NCBI GenBank assembly: GCA_049699975.1
Contig: JBNAWB010000097.1
Span: forward strand, 1 to 13,274
Length of the DNA: 13,274 nt
Direction of reading: 5' to 3'
From: CAZAGD01 sp049699975
GTDB taxonomy: Bacteria; Desulfobacterota; SM23-61
Shown here: positions 1-6,466 of the stretch, piece by piece
Layout of the letters: each line of letters starts with the position of its first letter
Position numbering within the stretch: position 1 is the first letter of the stretch
Made by a program: the position numbers and the translations under genes
Notes under the pieces: generated by a model
What the model saw: the letters and a program-made list of their open reading frames with translations, nothing else
Database searches by the model: none
Told to the model about the DNA's origin: nothing

Positions 1-260
1 CTCCCGCCTGTCTCCTGCTGGTGAGAAAAATTAAAACTGATCGACGGTCAGAATTTTGAAATGATCGCCGATCACATCAGAAATCAATGCTTTATTCTCT
101 CCCCTCTTTTCTAAAGAGGAGCCGGGGAGAATGGGGTAAATTAGACATAAATTAAAAAGCGCTTGACCTTCAGAATTCTGGAATCCCGCTAACCGGTAAG
201 GGCATATTAACCGAGGATTAAGGATAAATTTCTTTCTTAATTATTTAAGTAAAAATTATT
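1..260. other. Non-coding stretch upstream of cysK
   Basis: No convincing gene is seen in any frame. The stretch holds several short symmetric sequences: a 13-bp palindrome TGATCGCCGATCA at 62-74, a bulged hairpin at 98-130, and a 10-bp palindrome CAGAATTCTG at 171-180. It turns AT-rich from about 220 to the promoter at 261. None of these matches a regulatory motif I can name. Confidence 0.6.
98..130. repeat. Bulged inverted repeat (hairpin)
   Basis: The inner arms CCTCTTT (103-109) and AAAGAGG (113-119) pair perfectly around a 3-nt loop. The outer arms TCTCC (98-102) and GGAGA (126-130) extend the stem past a 6-nt bulge. No T-run follows, so it is unlikely to be a simple intrinsic terminator. 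It could be one copy of a dispersed small palindromic element, which cannot be tested from one copy. Confidence 0.45.
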
Positions 261-290
261 TTGACAAAACTTTACTAAAATTAGTATAAT
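261..290 (+). promoter_or_regulatory. Sigma-70-type promoter for the cysK-larE-thiW cluster
   Basis: A perfect TTGACA (261-266) is followed after 18 bp by a perfect TATAAT (285-290). The predicted start is near 297, giving a leader of about 30 nt before the cysK ATG at 328. AT-rich sequence just upstream (236-260) could act as an UP element. No attenuator, T-box or riboswitch fits into so short a leader. Confidence 0.8.
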
Positions 291-327
291 TGCTTCAAAA
301 TTTTATTGCAGATAAGGATAAGATAAA

Positions 328-1251
328 ATGCGTTGGGCAGATAATGTATTAGATTTAATTGGTTCTACCCCCGTAGTAAAGTTGCACAGGTTACCGGGCA
401 AAGAAGATGCTACCATCTGGGCCAAGTTAGAATATTTTAACCCCGGGGGATCCGTTAAAGACCGAATCTGTTTAGCCATGATCGAAGCAGCCGAAAAAGA
501 AGGCCAAATTCGCCCCGGCTGGACCATTGTTGAACCCACCAGCGGAAATACGGGGGTTGGATTAGCTATGGTCTGCGCGGTCAAGGGATACCGCCTTATT
601 CTCACTATGCCCGAAACGATGAGTTTGGAACGACGGAGTCTACTGGCTGCCTATGGAGCTCAATTAGAATTAACTCCCGGGAGCGAGGGCATGAGAGGAG
701 CGATAAAAAGAGCTGAAGAAATAGTGCAAAAAAATAAAAATTATTTTATGCCCCAACAATTTAAAAATAAAGCAAACCCGCAGATTCATCGGCAAACCAC
801 AGCCCCGGAAATCTTGAATCAAATCAAAGGGCGAATAGACGCTTTTGTGGCCGGAGTAGGAACAGGTGGAACCATTACAGGCGTAGGCGAAGTTCTTAAA
901 AAAAAGTTGGCGAAGGTAAAGATAATAGCCGTGGAACCAGCGCGCTCTCCTGTCCTCTCTGGTGGTAATCCCGGCCCGCATAAAATTCAAGGAATTGGGG
1001 CTGGTTTTATTCCGGAAGTATTAAACACTTCCCTTATCGATGAGATTATTAAAGTTGAAGATGAGGAAGCGATAGAAACAGCCCGACTTTTAGCCAAGAA
1101 AGAGGGATTATTAGTGGGAATTTCCTCAGGGGCAGCAGCTTTTGCCGCGTTGAAAGTAGCCCAGGAATTGGGCAAAGGTAAAGTAGTGGTAGTAATTCTT
1201 CCTGATACGGGCGAAAGATATCTAAGTACCGGACTATTTTCTATAAGTTAA
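328..1251 (+). CDS. cysK: Cysteine synthase (O-acetylserine sulfhydrylase)
   Basis: A 307-aa fold-type II PLP enzyme that replaces the acetyl group of O-acetyl-L-serine with sulfide to make cysteine in the cytoplasm. The PLP lysine is K44 in GSVKDR (41-46). The substrate loop is TSGNT (71-75), the phosphate-binding glycine loop is GTGGT (178-182), and the C-terminal GISSGAA and PDTGERYLST segments are family-typical. Length is normal for CysK/CysM. The ATG start has AAGGA at 314-318, 9 nt upstream, and sits behind a consensus promoter. It is the first gene of a tight cluster with larE and thiW. A CysM-like or other-acceptor beta-substitution enzyme cannot be excluded, because the family members look alike, but the general reaction class is secure. 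No heavily altered motif is seen. Confidence 0.9.
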   Translation: MRWADNVLDLIGSTPVVKLHRLPGKEDATIWAKLEYFNPGGSVKDRICLAMIEAAEKEGQIRPGWTIVEPTSGNTGVGLAMVCAVKGYRLILTMPETMSLERRSLLAAYGAQLELTPGSEGMRGAIKRAEEIVQKNKNYFMPQQFKNKANPQIHRQTTAPEILNQIKGRIDAFVAGVGTGGTITGVGEVLKKKLAKVKIIAVEPARSPVLSGGNPGPHKIQGIGAGFIPEVLNTSLIDEIIKVEDEEAIETARLLAKKEGLLVGISSGAAAFAALKVAQELGKGKVVVVILPDTGERYLSTGLFSIS

Positions 1252-1261
1252 AGGAAGACCT

Positions 1262-2167
1262 GTGGAGAAGGGAAATTATTTAGACACTTTATTAAAGGAA
1301 GCGGAAGCAAAAGGTGATTTATCTCGCCCTTTACAGGATAAACTTACCCAACTTCGTCATTTATTAAAGAATATGGAATCAGTTTTGGTAGCTTATTCCG
1401 GAGGGGTAGATAGCACATTGTTGCTTTGGGTGGCTCATCAGGAATTAGAGGAAAAAGCTGTTGCCCTTTTAGCTTCCTCTCCAACTTATCCCGCTTCCGA
1501 AATTGATCAAGCGAAGAAGATGGCTGAAGAAATGGGTGTGCGTTGGATGGAAATAGCTTCTCAAGAATTATCTATTCCTGATTTTATTAAGAATACTACT
1601 TCCCGTTGTTACTACTGTAAAAGAGAACTTTTTACTCTATGCCAAGAAAAAGCTAAAGAGTTAGGATTAGCCTGGGTAGTTGATGGATCGAATTTTGATG
1701 ACCGCGATGATTTTCGGCCGGGGATGCAGGCGGCGCGCGAATTAGGAGTGCGCAGCCCCCTCTTAGAAGTGGGCATGACTAAACAAGAGATAAGAAATTT
1801 GAGTCGGATTTTAGGCCTACCTACCTGGGATAAACCTTCTCTGGCTTGTTTATCTTCGCGTTTCCCTTATGGGACAGAGATAACTAAAGAACGTTTGCAA
1901 CAGGTGGGCAGAGCAGAAGAACGGATAAAAGCTTTAGGATTTCGCCAATTACGCGTTCGCTACCATGGCGAATTAGCCCGCTTAGAATTAGAGAAGGCAG
2001 ATATAGAAAGACTTCTGGTCAGGGATTTGCGAGAAAAAATTGCGCAGATCTTAACCGAGGAAGGATTCATCTATGCTACTTTAGACTTACATGGCTACCG
2101 GTCGGGAGCGATGAATGAAGTCTTAAAAAAGAGAGAAATTGATGAGGAAAAACATTTGGGGCGATAA
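1262..2167 (+). CDS. larE: LarE-type ATP-dependent sulfur transferase (PP-loop)
   Basis: A 301-aa cytoplasmic PP-loop enzyme. LarE adenylates the carboxylates of a nicotinate-derived precursor and inserts sulfur for the nickel-pincer cofactor of lactate racemase. The ATP-binding PP-loop is SGGVDS (46-51). The family signature KPSLACLSSRFPYG (191-204) carries C196, equivalent to the sacrificial Cys176 of Lactobacillus LarE. In addition there is a C116-Y-Y-C119 pair (SRCYYCKREL), giving the three-cysteine pattern described for [4Fe-4S]-cluster LarE proteins such as that of Thermotoga. The start is GTG, with AAGGA at 1251-1255, 6 nt upstream, overlapping the cysK stop. It lies 10 nt after cysK and directly abuts thiW (TAA then ATG). 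No larB or larC is visible, so the real substrate in this organism is inferred only from family. Confidence 0.88.
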   Translation: MEKGNYLDTLLKEAEAKGDLSRPLQDKLTQLRHLLKNMESVLVAYSGGVDSTLLLWVAHQELEEKAVALLASSPTYPASEIDQAKKMAEEMGVRWMEIASQELSIPDFIKNTTSRCYYCKRELFTLCQEKAKELGLAWVVDGSNFDDRDDFRPGMQAARELGVRSPLLEVGMTKQEIRNLSRILGLPTWDKPSLACLSSRFPYGTEITKERLQQVGRAEERIKALGFRQLRVRYHGELARLELEKADIERLLVRDLREKIAQILTEEGFIYATLDLHGYRSGAMNEVLKKREIDEEKHLGR

Positions 2168-2674
2168 ATGGAGAAAAATCTGCGCCTAAAGAAAATTGTC
2201 CTGACAGCTTTATTTGCGGCTATGGCTGTCCTCCTTTCTGGGGTGCACTTCCCCATTGGGCCAACTAAAGTCTTCCCTTTTCAACATACCATTAATTCCC
2301 TAGCCGGAGTATTAATCGGTCCATGGTACGGAGGATTGGCGGCCTTCATTGCTGGGCTAATCCGCAATGCCCTTGGGACAGGAACGATCTTTGCCTTCCC
2401 GGGGGGGATACCTGGAGCAATAGTGGTAGGTTTAGTTTACCATTGGCTGCGCCGGGATTGGGCTTCTTTAGCTGAACCTATAGGAACTGGCTTTTTGGGT
2501 GTATTTTTAATTGTTCTTCTTTTCGGGCCCATGATGGGGAAAGATTTTGCTTTCTTCTTTTTCTTTACTGCTTTCATGGCTTCCAGCATACCTGGGTCAC
2601 TTTTAGGATATTTTCTTCTGCGCGGTATCCGAAAGGCCAAAATTCTTGAGTTATCTCCAGTACCTAAATCGTAA
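2168..2674 (+). CDS. thiW: ThiW-family ECF transporter S component (thiamine-precursor uptake)
   Basis: A 168-aa hydrophobic membrane protein with about five to six membrane segments. It matches the ThiW family by the conserved motif around GPTKVFPFQHTINSLAGVL (31-49), then GPWYGG (51-56), and IRNALGTGT plus AFPGG (65-80). ThiW proteins are substrate-binding S components of energy-coupling-factor transporters, predicted to import the thiazole moiety of thiamine (hydroxyethylthiazole) and powered by a shared EcfAAT module, which is not in the window. The ATG follows the larE TAA with no gap, implying translational coupling. No TPP riboswitch is visible near it, unlike many stand-alone thiW genes, so control probably comes from the cysK promoter. 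The family call is strong; the exact substrate is an inference. Confidence 0.85.
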   Translation: MEKNLRLKKIVLTALFAAMAVLLSGVHFPIGPTKVFPFQHTINSLAGVLIGPWYGGLAAFIAGLIRNALGTGTIFAFPGGIPGAIVVGLVYHWLRRDWASLAEPIGTGFLGVFLIVLLFGPMMGKDFAFFFFFTAFMASSIPGSLLGYFLLRGIRKAKILELSPVPKS

Positions 2675-3221
2675 AACGGCTATAGTCGGAGAAGTTCAAT
2701 CCGGGAAGACCCGGCTTACTCAAAAAATTTTAAGGGAGTTAATGGGCTGGGTTGATGGACCCGTGGCTGTCCTCGACCTTGCGCCAGAGAAGACTTATGG
2801 ATTGGGTGGGAAGTTAAACCTTTCTTGGGCTAAGGAGGAAGGGATTGCCTATTTTTCACCTTTGGTTATTCCGCCCCGTTTAACAGGGCGGAGCGAAGAA
2901 GAAATTTGGCAATTGGCTAAAGAAAATTTTAAGAATATAGAAAAATGTCTGCGGTTAATGCGCGAACATTCTTGGTCTCTAATGATTATCAATGATGTTA
3001 CTTTATATCTTCACCACGGCTGCGCTGAGCAATTGCTCAAGCAAATTACTCCAATCCCAACCGTATTGATAAATGGTTATTTTGGTCGCCGTTTTGGGCA
3101 GAGCGCCTTCAGCCGGCATGAGCATGAGGAGATGACCAAATTGCTTCTGGCTTGCGATCAAATTATTTTTCTTCCTCTCGGACGGACTGAAAATGCCCAA
3201 AAAGAAAGAACTCAAGAATAA
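2646..3221 (+). CDS. P-loop NTPase of unknown function
   Basis: A 191-aa predicted cytoplasmic protein I do not recognise. A clear Walker A motif GEVQSGKT lies at 15-22. LMIIND (112-117) resembles a Walker B strand but ends ND rather than DE. Segments ending in TVLINGYFGRRFGQ (139-152) and LLLACDQIIFLPL (166-178) are in the order seen in small RecA-fold NTPases such as the CobO/BtuR adenosyltransferases; that resemblance is remote and is inference. The start is TTG with GAAAGG at 2631-2636, 9 nt upstream. No ATG or GTG lies before the Walker A motif, and the start overlaps the thiW end by 29 nt, which argues for co-translation. It could serve the transporter, metabolise its substrate, or be unrelated. 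Confidence 0.72.
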   Translation: MSYLQYLNRKTAIVGEVQSGKTRLTQKILRELMGWVDGPVAVLDLAPEKTYGLGGKLNLSWAKEEGIAYFSPLVIPPRLTGRSEEEIWQLAKENFKNIEKCLRLMREHSWSLMIINDVTLYLHHGCAEQLLKQITPIPTVLINGYFGRRFGQSAFSRHEHEEMTKLLLACDQIIFLPLGRTENAQKERTQE

Positions 3222-3270
3222 TGACTAACCAATCGATTCCGAGAAGGACGATATTAATTCTCAATTGATT

Positions 3271-3318
3271 TTAATTTCCCCCCTGCTTTCCGCAGAGGCA
3301 AGCCAGAGGCAGGCCTGA
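3271..3318. repeat. Short G/C-rich repeat patch
   Basis: CAGAGGCA occurs twice with a 3-nt gap, inside a segment bounded by CCTGC and GCAGG in inverted orientation. It differs in composition from the surrounding AT-rich sequence. It may be a fragment of a dispersed repeat; only one copy is visible here. Confidence 0.35.
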
Positions 3319-3486
3319 ATAAGATTAAGTTATTTATAAAAAACTGATCGCTGAATAGGATGATTTCCTTGCCTACCTTCATGTTGTCCTCCAGCACTGA
3401 AAAAGAAATGATTTTTTAGTGAGCCCATTTTATTTTTACCCGCACCTTCCCTTTCCCCGCTGAGATTGGGTAACCATCCCTTTTTC

Positions 3487-3589
3487 GTCATGGCGAGCGA
3501 GCCTGCAATTACTGCAGGGGAACGTGGCTATATATTTGTTTTCTATAAATTACGAGATCGCCACGGTGGCTGCGCTCCCTCGCGATGAC
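3487..3589. repeat. Imperfect palindromic dispersed-type repeat (GTCATTGCGAG-like)
   Basis: The left arm begins GTCATGGCGAGCGAG (3487-3501) and the right arm ends as its partner, CTCCCTCGCGATGAC (3575-3589). Further inside, CGTGGC (3523-3528) pairs with GCCACG (3560-3565). A nested hairpin CCTGCA/TGCAGG lies at 3502-3518. Elements starting GTCATTGCGAG with an inner GTGGC/GCCAC part are known as intergenic repeats in many bacterial genomes. This copy lies wholly between genes. No transposase is nearby, so it would be non-autonomous if mobile. Confidence 0.6.
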
Positions 3590-3661
3590 CTTACGACCCA
3601 ACCTCGCTGTTTTAATAACCCCACCCCTCAGTGAGCGGTTACTTCACGTTTTTAAAAAAGC

Positions 3662-3690
3662 TTGACAATTAAATTAGTTAATGGTATTTT
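3662..3690 (+). promoter_or_regulatory. Sigma-70-type promoter for the fur-feoB operon
   Basis: A perfect TTGACA (3662-3667) is followed after 17 bp by TATTTT (3685-3690), a good -10 element with optimal spacing. The predicted start lies near 3697, inside the Fur-box-like sequence that directly follows, and about 120 nt before the fur start codon. Confidence 0.72.
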
Positions 3691-3709
3691 GAAAACGAAA
3701 ATCAATATC
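3691..3709. promoter_or_regulatory. Fur-box-like operator overlapping the transcription start
   Basis: GAAAACGAAAATCAATATC matches the E. coli 19-bp Fur consensus GATAATGATAATCATTATC at 15 of 19 positions by direct comparison. It begins immediately after the -10 element of the fur promoter, so bound Fur would block the promoter. The gene it precedes is fur, followed by feoB, which fits iron-responsive autoregulation. Binding is inferred. Confidence 0.68.
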
Positions 3710-3818
3710 AATTAATTATGGCGTATGCCAAACGAATAAATTTTGCGTCCTGATGAGAAGTGCGGGAAATGTATTTCCCTTATTTAGACAGGAATTTCCT
3801 TGATTATATGGCCTAAGT
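3710..3818 (+). promoter_or_regulatory. fur 5' leader with small hairpins
   Basis: The stretch of about 110 nt between the operator and the fur ATG holds a perfect hairpin GGGAAA-TGTA-TTTCCC (3764-3779) followed by TTATTT, and a palindrome AGGAATTTCCT (3790-3800). An 11-codon open frame (ATG at 3718 to TGA at 3753) lies in it without a visible ribosome site. No known riboswitch is recognised. The leader may influence translation of fur, whose own ribosome site is weak. Confidence 0.35.
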
Positions 3819-4286
3819 ATGGATAAATTAACCGTCCATGAATTCCATAAGTTTTTAAAAGAACAGGGCTTAAAGTCGACGCGCCAAAGGAAATTGATCT
3901 TTCAGGTATTCTTAGAGGCGGCTGATCATCCCAGCGTAGAAGAATTATATCGACGAGTTCGCCAGAAAAATTCCCGCATTGGATTTGCAACCGTTTACCG
4001 GACTTTGAAACTTATGGCCGCAAGTGGTTGGGCTTCTACGGGAAAGTTTGGAGATCGTTCGGCCCGTTTTGAGCGCTGTCTTCCCGGAGATCATCATGAT
4101 CATCTAATTTGCCTGCACTGCGGGAAAATTGTGGAATTTGAAAATCCTGGTATAGAAAATTTACAGGCCCAAATCGCGCGCCAAAAAGGGTTTCACATGT
4201 TTGATCACAAGTTAGAGATTTATGGGTATTGCGCCGCTTGTGCACCTCAGAAGCATAAATCTTTGTCTTCCCAAAAGAAAAAGTGA
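3819..4286 (+). CDS. fur: Fur-family ferric uptake regulator
   Basis: A 155-aa dimeric metal-dependent DNA-binding repressor. The winged helix covers about residues 10-85, with the recognition helix in FATVYRTLKLM (56-66). The metal-binding half has DHHDH (91-95), a C98-L-H-C101 pair and a C-terminal C138-A-A-C141 pair, which together fit the structural zinc site of Fur proteins. E106 in KIVEF stands where the peroxide sensor PerR has its key Asp, favouring Fur over PerR. The ATG at 3819 has no strong ribosome site; upstream reading hits TGA at 3801, so no longer start exists. It is first in the iron operon, 1 nt before feoB, behind a promoter with a Fur-box-like site, so it probably represses itself and feoB when iron is plentiful. 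The Lys-rich tail (145-155) is unremarkable. Confidence 0.9.
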   Translation: MDKLTVHEFHKFLKEQGLKSTRQRKLIFQVFLEAADHPSVEELYRRVRQKNSRIGFATVYRTLKLMAASGWASTGKFGDRSARFERCLPGDHHDHLICLHCGKIVEFENPGIENLQAQIARQKGFHMFDHKLEIYGYCAACAPQKHKSLSSQKKK

Positions 4287-4287
4287 G

Positions 4288-6255
4288 ATGAGTTTCTTAG
4301 CCAGAAAAAAAACAATTGGCCGAAAACCAATTTCCCGAATTGCTTTAGTAGGTAATCCGAACGTGGGTAAAAGTGTAATATTCAATTGGCTTACAGGTAA
4401 ATATGCTACTGTTTCTAACTACCCAGGGACGACGGTGGAAGTTGGGCAGGGAAATATGAAGTTGGGCCATCAGCTTCAAGAGGTCATAGACACGCCCGGA
4501 ATCAATAGCTTAGTTCCTATGTCGGAAGAGGAACGGGTGACTAGAGATATTCTCTTGCAAGACGGTGATCTAAAAGTAATTCAGGTGAGCGACGCTAAAA
4601 ATTTGAGTCGAAGCTTAATAATCACGCAACAGTTAGCCGAGATGGAGAAGCCAGTCGTTTTGGTATTGAATATGGCCGATGAGGCCAAAGAACGGGGCAT
4701 CTCTATAGATGTTCCGGGCCTCTCGGCCATCCTGGGCATTCCGGTCCATGCTACGGTAGCGGTAAGGCGCAAAGGACTGGAAAATTTAGAAAAAAGCTTA
4801 GCTGATGGTAGCCTCCCGCAAATCTCAGTAAATTTTGGCCCAGAGATAGAGGCAAGCATAAAAGAAATAGAAAGACTACTTCCCGAAAAACAGAAAGGGA
4901 AGAGGGCTTTAGCTCTCATGCTCTTGGCTGGTGATGAGAGCTTGAAAGAGTGGCTTTACAGTCAAGTAAAAGAAAAAACTGTGCAGGAGATTGAGAATAT
5001 AAGGCGCCATTTGCAGGAAAAACATCCTGAACCTTTGGGTTTCGTAATTAACCGGAAGAGGATGCAGGTGATAAATCAGATTCTCCAACAGGTCTTCACC
5101 CAAGAAAAGAGCCCTCGAGGAAACTTTATCCAAACTTGCCAAAGCTTAACTACTCATCCCTTTTGGGGGATACCTTTTTTGTTTTTAGTTCTTTTCCTTA
5201 TATATGAAATGGTAGGTAAAATAGGAGCTGGTTGGGGAGTTGATTTTTTATTAAATCGAGTATTCGGAAACATAATCAATCCGGCCGCTACCTGGATAAT
5301 TGAGTTTCTATTTCCTTGGCCATGGGTCCAAGATTTGTTAGTCGGTCCTTACGGGCTGATAACCATGGGGTTAACTTATGCTTTAGCCATTGTTTTACCT
5401 ATTATAAGTTCCTTTTTTTTGGCTTTCGGCCTCTTAGAGGATTCCGGGTACTTGCCCCGTTTGGCAATCATGCTGAATAGAATGTTCCGAGTAATGGGAT
5501 TGAGTGGGAAAGCTGTTTTACCGATGGTATTAGGATTAGGATGCGATACCATGGCTACCCTTACTGCCCGGATCTTAGAAACTAAGAAAGAAAGAATTAT
5601 CGTCACCTTGCTTTTGGCTTTAGGAGTTCCTTGTTCGGCCCAAATTGGCGTAATGGTCGGGATGTTCGCCTGGCTTCCCACCTGGGGTATATTGACCTGG
5701 CTCATTGTAGTGGGCTTGAGTATTGTTTCAGTGGGATTTTTGGCCAGCAAATTACTACCCGGCGAAAAAGCTGATTTTATTCTGGAAATTCCGCCTTTGC
5801 GCATCCCTAAACTGGAAAACATCTTCATTAAGACCTTAGCCCGCGGAGAATGGTTTTTAAAGGAGGCTGTGCCCTTATTTCTCTTAGGGACTTTTATCCT
5901 TTTTATTTTGGATACGCTGCATCTCCTCCAGGCCTTGCAGAGAGCCGCCGAGCCAGTGGTGGTGAACTTTCTGAATTTACCGGCGAAGGCCACGGAAGCT
6001 TTGGTTATGGGATTTTTGCGCCGAGACTACGGAGCCGCAGGCTTTTTTATTATGGCTAAAGCAGGAGAATTAGATGCTATTCAGATGGTGGTCAGCCTAA
6101 TCACTATAACCCTTTTCGTTCCTTGTTTGGCTAACTTTTTTATGATAATTAAGGAAAGAGGCTGGAAGCAAGCTTTAGCCATAGCCCTTTTTATTTTCCC
6201 TTTTGCCATCTTAGTAGGGGGAGGAGTAAATTTTTTAATTCGCCTTGGGGAGTAA
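4288..6255 (+). CDS. feoB: Ferrous iron transport protein B
   Basis: A 655-aa inner-membrane Fe(II) transporter with a cytosolic G-protein domain. G1 is GNPNVGKS (22-29), G2 lies around PGTT (46-49), G3 is DTPG (68-71) and G4 is NMAD (128-131). A helical domain follows (about 180-270), then the membrane part from 292 with gate motifs GLGCDT (416-421), PCSAQ (448-452) and LRRDYGAAGFF (577-587). A second Cys-containing gate-like helix is LFVPCLANFF (609-618). The chosen start is the ATG at 4288, 1 nt after the fur stop; a longer reading from 4222 would overlap fur by 65 nt and add 22 residues unlike FeoB. It is shorter than E. coli FeoB (773 aa) but within the range of the family. Co-transcribed with fur and, downstream, a Cys-rich protein and a DtxR-FeoA fusion. 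Confidence 0.95.
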   Translation: MSFLARKKTIGRKPISRIALVGNPNVGKSVIFNWLTGKYATVSNYPGTTVEVGQGNMKLGHQLQEVIDTPGINSLVPMSEEERVTRDILLQDGDLKVIQVSDAKNLSRSLIITQQLAEMEKPVVLVLNMADEAKERGISIDVPGLSAILGIPVHATVAVRRKGLENLEKSLADGSLPQISVNFGPEIEASIKEIERLLPEKQKGKRALALMLLAGDESLKEWLYSQVKEKTVQEIENIRRHLQEKHPEPLGFVINRKRMQVINQILQQVFTQEKSPRGNFIQTCQSLTTHPFWGIPFLFLVLFLIYEMVGKIGAGWGVDFLLNRVFGNIINPAATWIIEFLFPWPWVQDLLVGPYGLITMGLTYALAIVLPIISSFFLAFGLLEDSGYLPRLAIMLNRMFRVMGLSGKAVLPMVLGLGCDTMATLTARILETKKERIIVTLLLALGVPCSAQIGVMVGMFAWLPTWGILTWLIVVGLSIVSVGFLASKLLPGEKADFILEIPPLRIPKLENIFIKTLARGEWFLKEAVPLFLLGTFILFILDTLHLLQALQRAAEPVVVNFLNLPAKATEALVMGFLRRDYGAAGFFIMAKAGELDAIQMVVSLITITLFVPCLANFFMIIKERGWKQALAIALFIFPFAILVGGGVNFLIRLGE

Positions 6256-6259
6256 ACTC

Positions 6260-6466
6260 GTGCCCGCAGAAAATATCAGCTGTCCCCTTTGTGGGTATTC
6301 TTTTATGCCGAAAAAAGAAGAATGTTCTACTTCCTGCCCCTTAGGGAAAAATTGTCAGTTGCTCTGCTGTCCGCAATGCCATTATCGGTTTCCGGCAGAA
6401 TCCAAGGTGGCTGGCTTTATAAAAAAATTACTGAGTAAATCAGGAGAAAGAGAGAAGAAAAGATGA
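6260..6466 (+). CDS. Small eight-cysteine protein of the iron operon
   Basis: A 68-aa soluble protein with eight cysteines: C8-P-L-C11, C22, C26, C32, C36-C37 and C40, all in the first 40 residues, followed by a basic tail. CPLCGY and CPQCHY look like two halves of a zinc ribbon. The central C22-x3-C26-x5-C32-x3-C36 pattern could alternatively hold an Fe-S cluster. I do not recognise a named family. The start is GTG at 6260, with GGGGAG (6247-6252) 7 nt upstream. An in-frame TTG at 6245 overlaps the feoB end and has no better ribosome site. It sits 4 nt after feoB and overlaps the next gene by ATGA, so a role in ferrous iron handling or in helping FeoB is a reasonable guess by context only. 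Confidence 0.75.
   Translation: MPAENISCPLCGYSFMPKKEECSTSCPLGKNCQLLCCPQCHYRFPAESKVAGFIKKLLSKSGEREKKR

Larger units (their letters stand above)
3222..3661. other. Non-coding region between the sulfur cluster and the fur promoter
   Basis: No gene is supported on either strand. It holds a repeat-rich patch near 3270-3320 and a palindromic dispersed-type element at 3487-3589. The rest is AT-rich with no obvious intrinsic terminator after the P-loop gene. Confidence 0.65.

Noticed and set aside
171..180. CAGAATTCTG palindrome as a sulfur-regulon operator
   Set aside because: It does not match a known Cys regulon motif, lies about 80 bp upstream of the promoter, and palindromes of this size arise by chance.
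2100..2200. Possible TPP riboswitch ahead of thiW
   Set aside because: thiW starts directly after the larE stop codon, so there is no untranslated leader, and the TPP core motifs are not seen.
3718..3753. 11-codon leader peptide before fur
   Set aside because: No ribosome site precedes it and its residues (no iron- or amino-acid-linked bias) suggest no attenuation role; probably chance.
3749..3770. CTGATGAG followed by GAAA, reminiscent of a hammerhead ribozyme core
   Set aside because: The bases between the two motifs cannot form stem II and no matching stem I/III or cleavage triplet arrangement is seen.
4222..4287. 22-residue N-terminal extension of FeoB
   Set aside because: It overlaps the end of fur by 65 nt, does not look like FeoB, and an ATG 1 nt after the fur stop gives a normal N-terminus.
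5376..5993. 205-aa open frame on the minus strand
   Set aside because: It is antisense to the membrane domain of feoB, has no family features, and its Lys/Ser/Pro-rich composition is what the reverse complement of hydrophobic codons gives.
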